A stretch of 64,000 bases of DNA from Gloeophyllum trabeum ATCC 11539 (taxonomy: Eukaryota > Basidiomycota > Agaricomycetes > Gloeophyllales > Gloeophyllaceae). Where the stretch lies: assembly GCF_000344685.1 (NCBI RefSeq), contig NW_006920418.1:1523177-1587176 (forward strand), given 5' to 3'. Of the stretch, positions 22,252-32,671 are shown one piece after another. Under the pieces are notes generated by a model. The model was not told the DNA's origin, did not search any database, and was given only the letters and a program-made list of their open reading frames with translations. Numbering within the stretch: position 1 is the stretch's first letter; the number at the start of each line of letters is the position of its first letter. Made by a program: the position numbers and the translations under genes.

Positions 22252-22934
22252 NNNNNNNNNNNNNNNNNNNNNNNNNNNNNNNNNNNNNNNNNNNNNNNNN
22301 NNNNNNNNNNNNNNNNNNNNNNNNNNNNNNNNNNNNNNNNNNNNNNNNNNNNNNNNNNNNNNNNNNNNNNNNNNNNNNNNNNNNNNNNNNNNNNNNNNNN
22401 NNNNNNNNNNNNNNNNNNNNNNNNNNNNNNNNNNNNNNNNNNNNNNNNNNNNNNNNNNNNNNNNNNNNNNNNNNNNNNNNNNNNNNNNNNNNNNNNNNNN
22501 NNNNNNNNNNNNNNNNNNNNNNNNNNNNNNNNNNNNNNNNNNNNNNNNNNNNNNNNNNNNNNNNNNNNNNNNNNNNNNNNNNNNNNNNNNNNNNNNNNNN
22601 NNNNNNNNNNNNNNNNNNNNNNNNNNNNNNNNNNNNNNNNNNNNNNNNNNNNNNNNNNNNNNNNNNNNNNNNNNNNNNNNNNNNNNNNNNNNNNNNNNNN
22701 NNNNNNNNNNNNNNNNNNNNNNNNNNNNNNNNNNNNNNNNNNNNNNNNNNNNNNNNNNNNNNNNNNNNNNNNNNNNNNNNNNNNNNNNNNNNNNNNNNNN
22801 NNNNNNNNNNNNNNNNNNNNNNNNNNNNNNNNNNNNNNNNNNNNNNNNNNNNNNNNNNNNNNNNNNNNNNNNNNNNNNNNNNNNNNNNNNNNNNNNNNNN
22901 NNNNNNNNNNNNNNNNNNNNNNNNNNNNNNNNNN
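22252..22934. other. Assembly gap (run of N)
   Basis: 683 undetermined bases. The sequence on both sides belongs to the same repeat family, so the gap lies inside a duplicated transposon segment. Confidence 1.
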
Positions 22935-23626
22935 GTCACGCATCTGTCACGCCCTTGGGCCCTTGGAGTTCTGTAAAATCTACCATACGAGCACTTCACA
23001 AGCCTGCAGCTATTATCGGGTGGGCGCAGGAGGTTTACACATACAGGAAACACCTCCTCTAGGCAAGCCGATATATGCCGGGGCCGTGTAGGCTGGCAGA
23101 TCTACCCATCAAGTGGCCATCAGACCTGTTACAGTGGGCACTTTGGATGGTGTTCAACCTCCCATACGACAAGGGGCCAATTTGAGGCAATTCTGACTTC
23201 ACAGACCATCTGTATGGTATACAATGCATATACGTACCAACCCGCTAAGCTCCCTGTAGCATACTTCTCGAGATTTCGGAGTTCTGTAAAAAATCTAACT
23301 TTTACAGAACCCCCCCAATGATAGTAGCGTCCTCATCCTCACCGTTCGGCTTAATCAGGAAACACAACTATAAATAAACAACATTATATAAGCCATATTA
23401 GATAACATCTTCACACACGCCCTAGCAGAGAGGATCGAGGACGTGAGACGGATGGTTCTAGGAGCCTGCCTGTTCTCCAGAATCGGCTGATTTGTCCATA
23501 AAAAATCAGCCATTGAGGGCTCTAAAGTCCCAAAATTTGTCCGGAACCTGATCAGGCATTTATACCAATTATCAGGGGTCCTTGCTTCACTCATTAGAAA
23601 GTATGCACATTGATGCCAACTATGGG
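22935..23626. repeat. Direct repeat copy B, with internally deleted mariner-like copy
   Basis: After the gap, a stretch matching 20405-20432 (CACGCATCTGTCACGCCCTT) is joined directly to the sequence that starts at 21584. A mariner-like copy lacking about 1.15 kb of its interior is therefore followed by the right fold-back arm. The empty hAT target is present at 23455-23462. Confidence 0.85.
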
Positions 23627-24398
23627 TGCCATAGGATCTGGAAGTACATGGATAATGACTATTGCCATTATGAGTCCACAGTCAGGATAACTGAAAACTG
23701 AACCCTCACTGGGTACAATACCCATATTGAGCCACCAAGAAAGGAACTGGACAAAGGTCAAAATTTGTTCATAGTTTTGCCTTGCAAAACAAATGAAAGT
23801 TCAATGAACAGTGCTGAACAAAGATCATATCCTGTGTCACAATCGAATTTTGCGCACTCAAAAGTAGTACTATTCTAATTCATTTCACTGACTGAGCAAT
23901 GGACAATCATGGAAAAAGTTTGACCTTTGACTGGTTATTTTCAAAGTTTTGTGCATGGTCAATATGGGTGATGTACCCTGTGCCTGGATGAAGCCCGTCG
24001 GTCCGCAACCGGGCAGCTTTCGAGCATCACCTTGGCCTCGCCGACTCGAACAGGCCGTGACATAGGCAGGACTTCCCCAAACCTCTCGAAAACGGTGTGC
24101 TAGCAACAGAAGGCGTCCACATGGGATGTATCGCATCGTCCTAACGAAGTCCGTGGGAGCCAATGAACATTCGATTGATTGAAATTTGAGAGACACTTTC
24201 GGGAGCCCTAAGCATGGCAATGTCTATTCTTTCTGATTATACCAGCCGCGGACTTGAGCAGGGTAAAGATATCACGCATTATAGAGGTCTAAGAATACAG
24301 TCATCCGACATAAAGATACACTACAGAGGATAGATACTATGAGCAGCCCAACTCGCAGCCATTGGATCCGAGTACTCACGCGTGCAACGCAAACAGAA
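23627..24398. other. Intergenic, right flank of transposon complex
   Basis: AT-rich to about 23985, then more balanced composition. No gene, terminal repeat or RNA gene was recognised. Confidence 0.45.
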
Positions 24399-24785
24399 TC
24401 AAGACCGTCCCTTCAGCTCCTTATCCAACAAATCTTTTGCTTCATTGATTTTGCTGGCAAGATACGGTGAACCACCTCTATCAGGGTGGTTTGCCAGCAT
24501 GATGTGTCGATGGGCGTCTTTGAGCTGCGTGCGTAACCGGGGCCCATCCCTAGTGACATATTTCAGGTAAGATCAGCAATAGCAAAAGGTACGAGGGCCT
24601 CGTAGCAATACGCACTTCAAGCCAAGGATAGCGACTGCTTCATTACGGTCCATTTTTGACTTGAAGCCGCCCTTCACCCACTGCTCAGCAGCGCGCTTGC
24701 CACCGAAGACGCCTGAACGAATCATTTGCCTTCCTGCAAGGGCAGCAGCGATAGCACCAACGCCTACAATAACAGGGGTAGCCAT
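24399..24785 (-). CDS. PAM18: Pam18/Tim14, J-protein of the mitochondrial import motor
   Basis: Model: exons 24785-24616 and 24549-24399, in phase; 106 residues. An N-terminal hydrophobic segment ([17 protein letters not shown], residues 4-20) would anchor the protein in the inner mitochondrial membrane. A J domain follows, beginning [23 protein letters not shown]...[32 protein letters not shown], with the essential HPD tripeptide near residues 79-81. Pam18 stimulates the ATPase of mitochondrial Hsp70 in the TIM23 import motor. Length and order match the family. The start MATPVIVG at 24785 was chosen over an upstream Met because it begins right before the membrane segment. Confidence 0.95.
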
Positions 24786-25206
24786 GGATGAGGGAGAGGG
24801 GAGAAGTGCGTGGATGGAAGAAAGGTGTTTCTCCAGCATTCCCAGTAAGCAGAACCTGATTTAGGTCATTGTGGCTGTACGCTCACACGTGGTCTCAGAG
24901 GCTACTCACTGAACTCAGCCACAAGCGCGTTGCGGCATTGACGACGCGTCGTTGTTCTTCAGCGCAGATGCGCCCCGGGGAATATGGTACGGCAAGTCGC
25001 GCATGACCACGGTACAAAGGTCTTACCTTGCGGAGTGAGGCATGAAATTTGAAACTTGGAATATGAAGCTTGACGCAGAAACTTGATGCCTGAAGGTCGT
25101 GCAAGCGTTTCTCTGTGCTTGGGGGAGGCCACGCCGCAGACGCGTCCTCCGAATATTTAACGGAAACGGTGCTCGCTTATTACTCATATCACCGTTCTCC
25201 ACTACA
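24786..25206. promoter_or_regulatory. Divergent region between PAM18 and the XPA-like remnant
   Basis: About 420 bases between divergent 5' ends; must contain the PAM18 promoter. No motif was recognised. Confidence 0.4.
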
Positions 25207-25811
25207 ATGTCTCGCACCGCTTCTTCCATGTGCGCATATGCGCGTCCCTCACCTGTAACGTGAGTGAAGAAACCCAAGCCCATCCTTACGCCCGAGGAGA
25301 AGGAGTTGAAGAAGGCGGAAAACGCCATCAATGCTGAGGCCCGTAAGAGGAAGAAAGAATGGGAGGCCAGCCTCAAGGAATGGAAGGGAGCAGATCCACC
25401 AACCTACCCCTCGGGACGAAGGTAAGCATCACGAAGGAACGTCGTCCGCATGATAACTGATCCCCAACTTACCCTCTCCAGGTCGTGTTCAAGAGTGAGG
25501 GTAGGAGAGCATATAACATATGCATGTGTCATACACGCGGATTCTCTCATGCCTTTCTCGCAACAAAAAGCTACTATAAGCTCAGTGATAAAGACCTAGC
25601 CGCGATCCCATTCCAGCTGCAGGCCGTCCCGGGATCATCGAAGCGCTTGCTGCCACTGCAAGCCGTCCTCGACCACGTCGAACGTAGACAAGAGTCGGCT
25701 GGCATAGAGTATAACCCCATACCCTTGTCGTCTATGACGAAGAACGGCGAACATTTGACTAACCTTAGCCCGCCCCCACTGTGCGTGCTTTACCGGCCGA
25801 ACCGGTATTGA
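25207..25811 (+). pseudogene. Broken XPA-like gene
   Basis: Three pieces can be read. MSRTASS... at 25207 is ended by an in-frame TGA at 25261-25263. A charged helical stretch KKPKPILTPEEKELKKAENAINAEARKRKKEWEA... runs in the same frame. The third piece (25485-25811) contains TKSYYKLSDKDLAAIP, like the YKLTD.DL motif in the C-terminal part of XPA, the DNA-damage recognition protein. The GT..AG pair between pieces two and three (25423-25481) leaves the wrong phase, and no canonical intron removes the stop. Either the gene is decayed, or the assembly has small errors, or the real splicing was not found. XPA similarity is from memory and weak. Confidence 0.35.
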
Positions 25812-26382
25812 CCGTACGGCTATGGGAAGGCAGGATGATTCCAGTGGGAACATGAGGTAAGTGTGTACTCTGCACTATCTTTCACCTAGACGTTGAGCGT
25901 GTCTTCGTAGACGCCCATTTGTTACGGCCCAATCACAGCATGCGATGCCCCTAAACACCCTCCGAAATATCTCCTTATGTGTTTCTAATATCTTTCCGTT
26001 ACTGGTGCTGCTATTGCTTACCCCTCTATAATCTTGTATGTCCAGCTGTCAAATACTGATCTTAGAGTGAAAATCATGAAACGAGGACAGTGGACTGCTG
26101 CGTCTCCAGCCTGAGATGGTTGCCCTGAAGCTGCTCGTGAGTCCCTCTCTTATGTCACGGCCCCCACGCCCCTTCCTTAAGGGCGCACTTCTCCGATACG
26201 CCTTGTATATGAAGTCCCTCACTTACCTTAGTTGACAGATGGAAGACCGAGGACCTCCTCGTGCTTTTCATTTTCATCGATTTCGCCGCGACTCGCCGAA
26301 GAATGGAGGCACCATTTTTATCCTCGTAAATAAACACGTTGCTCCTGTCTCAACCCCTCAACCCCGACCTCACGGCACGGCC
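25812..26382. other. Intergenic, upstream of helicase gene
   Basis: No gene supported. An in-frame Met at 26239 could extend the helicase by 48 residues, but that extension has no family character. Confidence 0.45.
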
Positions 26383-29071
26383 ATGGCAGACAGACCCTTC
26401 AAGCTCAAGCAGACCATCTTCAAAGCCAGTCATCCGGCGATCAACGTCGTTCCCGTACATCTCAATGCATTGACTGATACTCTCATCACTACGCTCCTCA
26501 AGAGCAGGGAAAGCAACTTCGTGGGCGTGGCCGGTGCATACGGCTCTCAATGCGTTTTGGCGGCTGTAGCATTCGCCACGTCCTCCGAGATATTGCTCGT
26601 CAGGCTCGGTTCGCCTGTCGGACATACAAGGAGCAAGGCGAAGAAGGACTGTACTCGGCGCTCGATAGACCTCTTGCAGAATAGGCTGCTTTGTGAACCG
26701 AACATCAAAAAGCTATCGTTCAATATGGACCGACTCGCCACGTCCCTTTTTTTTGACTTCGGTGCCCGCGTTAATGGCGCGATTGATATTCAATCCGCTA
26801 CTGCAGGGAGCAACAGTCGACGTTCCATGGAAGCAATTTGGGCCGCAATAGGCGACAAATCGAAATCAAACGAACGGAATGTGGTCGATGTTTTCACAGA
26901 CGAAAAATACGACAACGACCAGACGAAGCTGGCCCTCCGAGCCTGGACTTCGTGTCAGGCCGTGCGCGTCAACCCCAAGTATTCGGCTCTTGAGCGATTT
27001 GCCACGATAGATTCTAACTCCCTGGCAGAGAAGGTATGCGTGGTCCATGGCTCCTTGGGCGCGTTGAGGATAAGGCTCTTTATCTAGCGCTTGCATATAT
27101 TGGCCAAGTTCCGTCGTACCATGGATCGGCTAGACGCTCTTAAGCCGACGAAGCTTAAGAATGACGTTGAGAAGAAAACCGTTTCAAAGGACGGAAATGT
27201 TCAACTAACCTGCACGAGATACAAAACACGGGTGCGCCGGGAAACGGTATGTGTATCCCCTACATTTTGCGCGGGTCTGACAGTGCACTAGACGGTTGTA
27301 ATTGAATACGAGCACGGCGGAAAGCGGTCGGCCTCAACCGGTTCAGCAAAGGTTAAGGGACGTTCCGCGACCGTTGCGGTGCCATTCAGAGGGAAGGACG
27401 TACGAGCCGTATACACCATCGGCAAAGAGAGACCGACTAACGCAGAAGAGCATCGTACCGAGATTATCCTGGGTTGCCTTCAGGGAGCTACTTGCCTCTT
27501 CAATCACAGTTTCGTCCAGCGCATCTGGGAACCTCGTCTTGTTGGAGGCCAGTTCAAGAGATCGTCGGCAGCAGCAGCGACGCTCAAGTATTCTGGTCAG
27601 CCGTTGAACCCGTCGCAACGCCAGGCTGTGCAAATTGTCCTCTCCGACTCTGAGCAACATGCTATTACTGTTATTCAAGGCCCTCCTGGGACCGGCAAAA
27701 CCACGGTTATTGCCGCCTGTGTGACAAGTATCACAGCTACCAGAGATAGCACAAGAGGTATTTGGCTCGTTGCCCACTCCAACGTCGCTGTCAAGAATAT
27801 CGCGGAGAAGCTAGCCGGATGTGACTTCCTGGATTTCCGCCTCATTGTGTCGCACGAATTTCATTTCGATTGGTGCGTGGCTTGCCTTTACAGCTCGCGT
27901 GACTAATAACCAGAGTACAGGCATGAGCATTTATACCACAAGATCAGTAGTAACATAATACCATCCGACCAATTGCCTAAAGACATTGTCGACACTGAGC
28001 GACGCCTTGGTGGAGCACGTGTCATCCTCTGCACGCTGAGTATGCTGTCAAATGAATCGTTGCAGAAGGCCGGATTTAACAGACTCGTACCGGTCCACAC
28101 TGTGATTGTGGACGAGGCGAGCCAGATCGAAGTCGGCGACTATTTACCGCTCCTCCACAACCACGACAAATCACTCAAGAAATTAGTCTTTATAGGGGAT
28201 GATAAACAACGTAGGTCCCATTCTAACAAGCCACCTACTCCTCACGGACATTTTGCTGTGATAGTGGCTCCATACGGTCAGGACGACCTCAAGGATTTGC
28301 AAAGTATATTCGAGATACCTCATCTGAGAAAGCGGGCTATTTTCCTCGATACCCAGTGTGAGCACATACGCCCTTCACCCGCTGGGCTTTGATTCGACGG
28401 CGCTCACCAGTTCGGATGCCAACGCCCATCGGCGAGTTCCTGTCCCGTCAAGTTTACCAGGGCCGGTTGAGGAGCGAACATAGTGATAGGGCGTTGTCTA
28501 GCTGCCGATTCGTCGACGTGTCTGAAGGAAGAGAGACGAAAACTGGGAACAGCTGGCAGGTACGGCGGGCCCTCGATGTTGCTCGATCAATCTCACCATT
28601 CACAATAGAATGTCTCGGAAGCGCGGGAGGCGATCCGGATCGCCGCTATTTGTCAAGCGCGCGGTCAGGCCTTCCGTCTCATTACACCATATGATGCCCA
28701 GCGCGGTCTGCTGGAGAAGCTACTCAAGGCGAGCGGATTACCCTGGCAAGACAAGTGCTTCAATGTAGACTCCTTCCAAGGTGAGACTTACCCGCGACTA
28801 GAGTAGCACCCGCGGTTGAACCGTCATGATGTCAGGCAACGAAGAGGACAACGTTATCATTTCCTGCGTTCGGTCTCAGAAGATCGGATTTCTGTCAAAC
28901 TTGCGCAGAACAAACGTCATGCTCTCACGCTGCAAGAGGGGTATGTTCGTGATCACGAGCAAGCAATTTCTACACGGCATTGCTTCCTCATCGCTGATGG
29001 GTAAGATGGCCGCGGAGTGGGGCGACGAAGGGTGGTTGAGTCGTCGGCAGATCCTACAAGGAGTGTTGTGA
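26383..29071 (+). CDS. UPF1-type (superfamily 1) helicase
   Basis: Model: exons 26383-27033, 27088-27246, 27292-27872, 27921-28210, 28265-28357, 28411-28559, 28609-28780 and 28836-29071; all in phase; 776 residues. Motifs in order: Walker A GPPGTGKTT (about residue 400), HSNVAVKNIAEKL, Walker B VDEASQ (about 527), GDDKQLAPYG, TQFRMPTPIGEF, FRLITPYDAQRGLLE, VDSFQGNEED and RRTNVMLSRCKRGMFV. These are the SF1 motifs I-VI of AAA_11/AAA_12 helicases, which include UPF1, SMUBP2 and DNA2/NAM7 relatives. The N-terminal 270 residues resemble a 3'-5' exonuclease-like or divergent domain but could not be assigned. It likely unwinds RNA or RNA-DNA hybrids; the pathway is unknown. It ends 142 bases from the convergent acyltransferase gene. 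Confidence 0.88.
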
Positions 29072-29213
29072 ATCAGGGATGTGGTCAAACTATCCAGAAG
29101 AACAGATTTGGGCCATTCTGCCCAAGTTCCGCCACTTGGACTGTACTAGGATTCTCGACGAAGTCCATTATCTTGGATGTTATATGTATCGTGGGAATAG
29201 CAATGGACGGGTC

Positions 29214-31814
29214 CTATAGACGCGCAGCTGTTGAGTTGATGCCCCTCACGGATATGTTTTTCATGTCCGCCAGAGCATCCACTAACGCTGATTTGAACGT
29301 AGACGTGGACGTCTGAAGACAGGAATGCTTGGACTCTATACCAAACTTGATAATTTCAGGGCCGGCGAGATCTAGAGGACGTGTCAGTCAAGTCAGACGT
29401 TGTAGCAGCCCAAAACCGTACAGTTGATACCATAGCCATCACGATACGGGGACCCGAAGCTGCGCTCTATCAGCTCAATTCGAGATGAGTTCGGGTATAG
29501 CTACGCACCCGGTCCCTTTGAACAGATGGCCGGCACTAAGACCGCTCGTACTAAGCTTCCATTCCCTGCTCAGCTCGTAAAGAGGGTCTTCAAACAGCGC
29601 TGGGGTGGGTTCGGAAGGCTGCCGTACAAATTCTAGGCCTAGCAGATGTCTATCGATGCCCTTCCCTGTTGCTGCTTCGCGGGTAAGGACAACATGTCTC
29701 TGCACAGCACGGCAAAGAGCGCGGTAACGGTCCGTGTCCTGCAAGCCGATGATATGAATGATGACATACCCTGCAGTAAGTTGTGTGCAAGACCTTACCA
29801 ATGCGGACGGATCGAGCATCGCTAAGACGAATGCACGACTTTCAGTTGTGAGGCTCCTTATTGTCTCCGTACGACCATGCAAAAAAAGCCTTGTCAGAGC
29901 GGTCTCGTAGACAGCTGTGAAACAATGCCGAGTTCGGTACCATGCCAGTTGTAAGGCCATCTGAATGTATGCGTCGGGAGATAGCTTTACTACCGCACAT
30001 ATGCAGATCAAGTATCGCTTGCATGACAAACAAGGGTGGACCCACGTCTCTCCTTTATCCAATCACCGCCGTAGTCTGTGAACCAGAGCACGCTGTCATC
30101 CGAGTCAGCGATGATGACCTTGGCGGCGTCTTCAGCTACGACGCAAGCCTGTTCAACCGCGCCGTCGACGACCCAATCTAATCTATTCCAGCCTGCTACT
30201 CCGTCGTCACTGTAGGAGAAATCGGTGGCAGGGTCTGGGTTCGGGAAGAATTTCGAATCTATCCCCTCAACTATGGCATATTCACAGGCGATGCTTGGAA
30301 CAAGAGCGTCTACGGGTGCATGTTCACCCATAGCACCAGCCCGTGCATTATTTTCGACGATGAGAGTAAGGCTTTTGTCGAAGAAACGATTGCGCGCATT
30401 GATGCCGGAACGGACATTATGCAAATGGGCATCTCTTTCCACTGCGTCACCACTGTGGCGTTCAGGCCGATGATAACGGCCTTGGCCTTCTGGAAAAGAA
30501 AAAGGTAAACCATCATCAGAAACGAAACTCATGTCGCAAGCTGATAGAATGCAAGGAATCACCGGATGAGTCCGCTAGCTCGTAGGTATATGCGTCGAGG
30601 CTCAGAGCGAATAGTGAGTCTTTGATGACGGTGAAGATTTCCTGGTTCCTCGGAGAAAGGGATAGCAGGTGTTGTTGGTTCTGCGTTGGACAATCAATTT
30701 TTCCCAAAACTCGAACTGGAGCACGGACAACGTACTCGGGCCCATGTGTCTCGGTCGACTGCACTCAGCACCCCAACAGGGACGGCCTTCTCTGCTTTGC
30801 GAAGGCGTTCCTGAACATCCTTCACGATACTTCTTAACCTGGCTTCAATGTCATGGACCGGGACTGGGTCGCCCTCCTGGTTCGCGACTTCAACAGCGTA
30901 GAACCAGTCATGGATCATCACAAATATCTGACATCGAGCAGACGACGGAGCGGCGCTGAGCCCATCACAGCGCAGTCGTGGTATACGACACATATTGAAA
31001 ACCTTGGAGAAGGCATGTTGATACCAGATGCCTATATTTGGGTGAGGAAACGGAGGGCGACAACGGAAAAAAGGCTCTACCTGCTCGCGTGGTTTCTGCG
31101 TATATTTCCTGCCTTGAAGAGATCATCAGCTAGAGAAGGACTCTCCCTAGATCAAGAACGAACTTTTCCAGCCTGCGCTTGAAGTCGACTAATCGATGCA
31201 CAAGCCAAGCCGCTCTTCTGACCTGCCAAGGAGTAATCCCAATATCATGCGGGAATGAACGCTCGTTGGTAGCATGCGATGGCACGTTAATGTCGTCGTA
31301 GAAGGCGAGCCACCAGTTAGAATGGATCATAATAGGCTCCCTCCTTTCTAGGTATGCAGTGTTCGTCCAGATATTATCGTCCAGCCAGTTATAGGGCGAT
31401 TTTCTTTCGAGATCTACGATGATATGAACTGGACAGCGATAGTGCTGCTATCTGCAGAAGTAGCTCACCGAGCAGGCGATCTTGTAAGACGCTGAGAGAC
31501 TCTTGCGAGTCAGACAAAGCCTCGCTTCTCTTGCGCAAAGCCATTTCAAAATCCTCGCCGCCATGATCAGCAGCCTCCAGTAAGAAAGGCTCTACTGATT
31601 TCAGCCATCGTTCAACGGTGGCACGTAGCTCAGGAACTGGCAGACGCTGCAGCCTGGGAGTTGAAGAGCGGCTAGGATCTCCCTTGCTATCCGTAGCAGT
31701 TACGCAAGTGGTGATATCTCGTTCAGCCTCCCATTGAACTTGACGCATAGTCCTCAAGCATTTGGTAGTCTTATTCAAAAGCAGGTTACAACGCATCTCC
31801 GGGCATGTGGTCAA
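29214..31814 (-). CDS. Carnitine/choline O-acyltransferase family (carnitine acetyltransferase-like)
   Basis: Model: exons 31814-31469, 31428-31164, 31112-31081, 31031-30736, 30680-30563, 30489-30046, 29989-29799, 29738-29509, 29459-29422 and 29371-29214; 705 residues. Family segments in order: LQRLPVPELRATVERWLKSV, IHSNWW, PWQVRRAAWLVHRLVDFKRRLE, NRFFDKSLTLIVE, GAMGEHAPVDALVPS (catalytic His near residue 415), LSPDAYIQMALQLAWYR, GKGIDRHLLGL, STSGLSAGHLFKGTGFGSPYRDGYGINYLAGP. The family moves acetyl groups between CoA and carnitine in mitochondria, peroxisomes or cytosol, allowing acetyl-CoA transport. The intron at 29798-29739 is 60 bases and stop-free, so retention would insert 20 residues. 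The N-terminus is uncertain; no clear targeting peptide or C-terminal peroxisomal signal was noted. Confidence 0.9.
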
Positions 31815-32075
31815 AGATACATGGCTGAAAGCAAGAATTGCTCCGGAGTCCCTCGGGCTTGAACTTTACACAAGCCGAGGTTCTACCGCGGCACTGTGGC
31901 TGTGATATTATATTATTGCCTTGTCTTTCCGTCATGTCCGTCATTTGACCGTCATGTCAACACATTTCATTAGATTTCATCTCAACCACGTTCGTGTCGC
32001 CTGGCGTAGGCGTCTACCAACCACTGCTTGCAACGTGATTGTCGATGCGAGGGTGACTTTGAGTCAGGACTTGCA
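31815..32075. promoter_or_regulatory. Divergent promoter with triple CCGTCAT repeat
   Basis: The acyltransferase gene and the small plus-strand gene start 261 bases apart. CCGTCATGT, CCGTCATTT and CCGTCATGT occur at 31929-31937, 31938-31946 and 31949-31957. The clustered near-identical 9-mers look like a regulator-binding array. The factor is unknown. Confidence 0.4.
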
Positions 32076-32531
32076 ATGACTCAAGACTTCGATACAGATC
32101 GACCAGCCAGGGCATCCGTCTTCATCTTGGGTGAGGTGTCTAGGTTAATTCAATTGTACTTTTATTGGGATGGGAAGATTCTGGAGGGTGCGTGAACAAG
32201 TCAGGTTCATGTGAATGGGATATTGTATGTCCCAGCTAACCTGGCTCTTTCTCACAGATATTGTACGGGGTGATGGTTCTCTTACTAGGGTCGATATGCT
32301 TACCGCAAGATTTTGTCAGTCTCTATGCTTGCGGGCAATCATATTCGCACCCTCTATTGCGTGGGTACCTTGGATATCATCTTCAGAAAGCATTCGACAT
32401 CTGCCAATGCAGGTATGTCACTGACTTCATTTCCCTTGAAGTAATATTAGGACCCGACTATTCGCGATTCTCCCGAGACCGCCTATGCGCAGCACCTGAC
32501 ACACGTCCTTGCATTCTGGCATGACTTATAA
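32076..32531 (+). CDS. Small protein of unknown function, three exons
   Basis: Model: exons 32076-32187, 32258-32412 and 32451-32531; both junctions canonical and in phase; 115 residues, beginning MTQDFDTDRPARASVF and ending VLAFWHDL. No known domain was recognised. It contains a moderately hydrophobic middle (LRAIIFAPSIAWVPWI) and no signal peptide at the start. It lies head-to-head with the acyltransferase gene and 140 bases upstream of the chitin synthase start codon, in the same direction. The single in-phase chain across three exons is the main support. It could be a chance join or a 5' part of a larger transcript. Confidence 0.45.
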
Positions 32532-32671
32532 ATATCATTCACCGGACAACCTATTTGCGTGTGTGAATGCTCTGGTGGTCGCAGCAGCAGAGGTTACTTC
32601 CACTCGTGTTTTCTGTCTCTTCCACAGAACCCTCGTCTGGCCTCTAGATTCGGGCAGCGCCCTTCACCACT

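Larger units (their letters stand above)
17600..23626. mobile_element. Nested transposon complex built on a fold-back (palindromic) element
   Basis: The base element has two long inverted arms. Left arm: 18763-18918 joined to 19440-19599. Right arm: 19995-20166 joined to 21952-22089. The arms are nearly identical inside and enclose about 400 unique bases (19600-19994). Beyond the 8-mer CCTAGAAC the outer parts (about 17600-17871 on the left, 22090-22251 on the right) are only loosely similar. They share motifs such as TTTTGTCCGGAA-like blocks and a GATAAT..TATAAATGCC block. Three other elements are inserted in the arms (17880-18762, 18919-19439, 20167-21951). A second copy of the right end follows an assembly gap. 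No transposase could be recognised, so the base element looks non-autonomous. Outer limits are approximate. Confidence 0.75.

Noticed and set aside
22208..23062. Open frames of 230-284 codons on both strands across the gap
   Set aside because: They consist almost entirely of undetermined bases (N) and are artefacts of the gap.
21584..23626. LTR retrotransposon suggested by the 670-base direct repeat
   Set aside because: The repeat contains the end of a mariner-like element and a fold-back arm, and no gag/pol motif is seen. A duplicated transposon segment explains it better.
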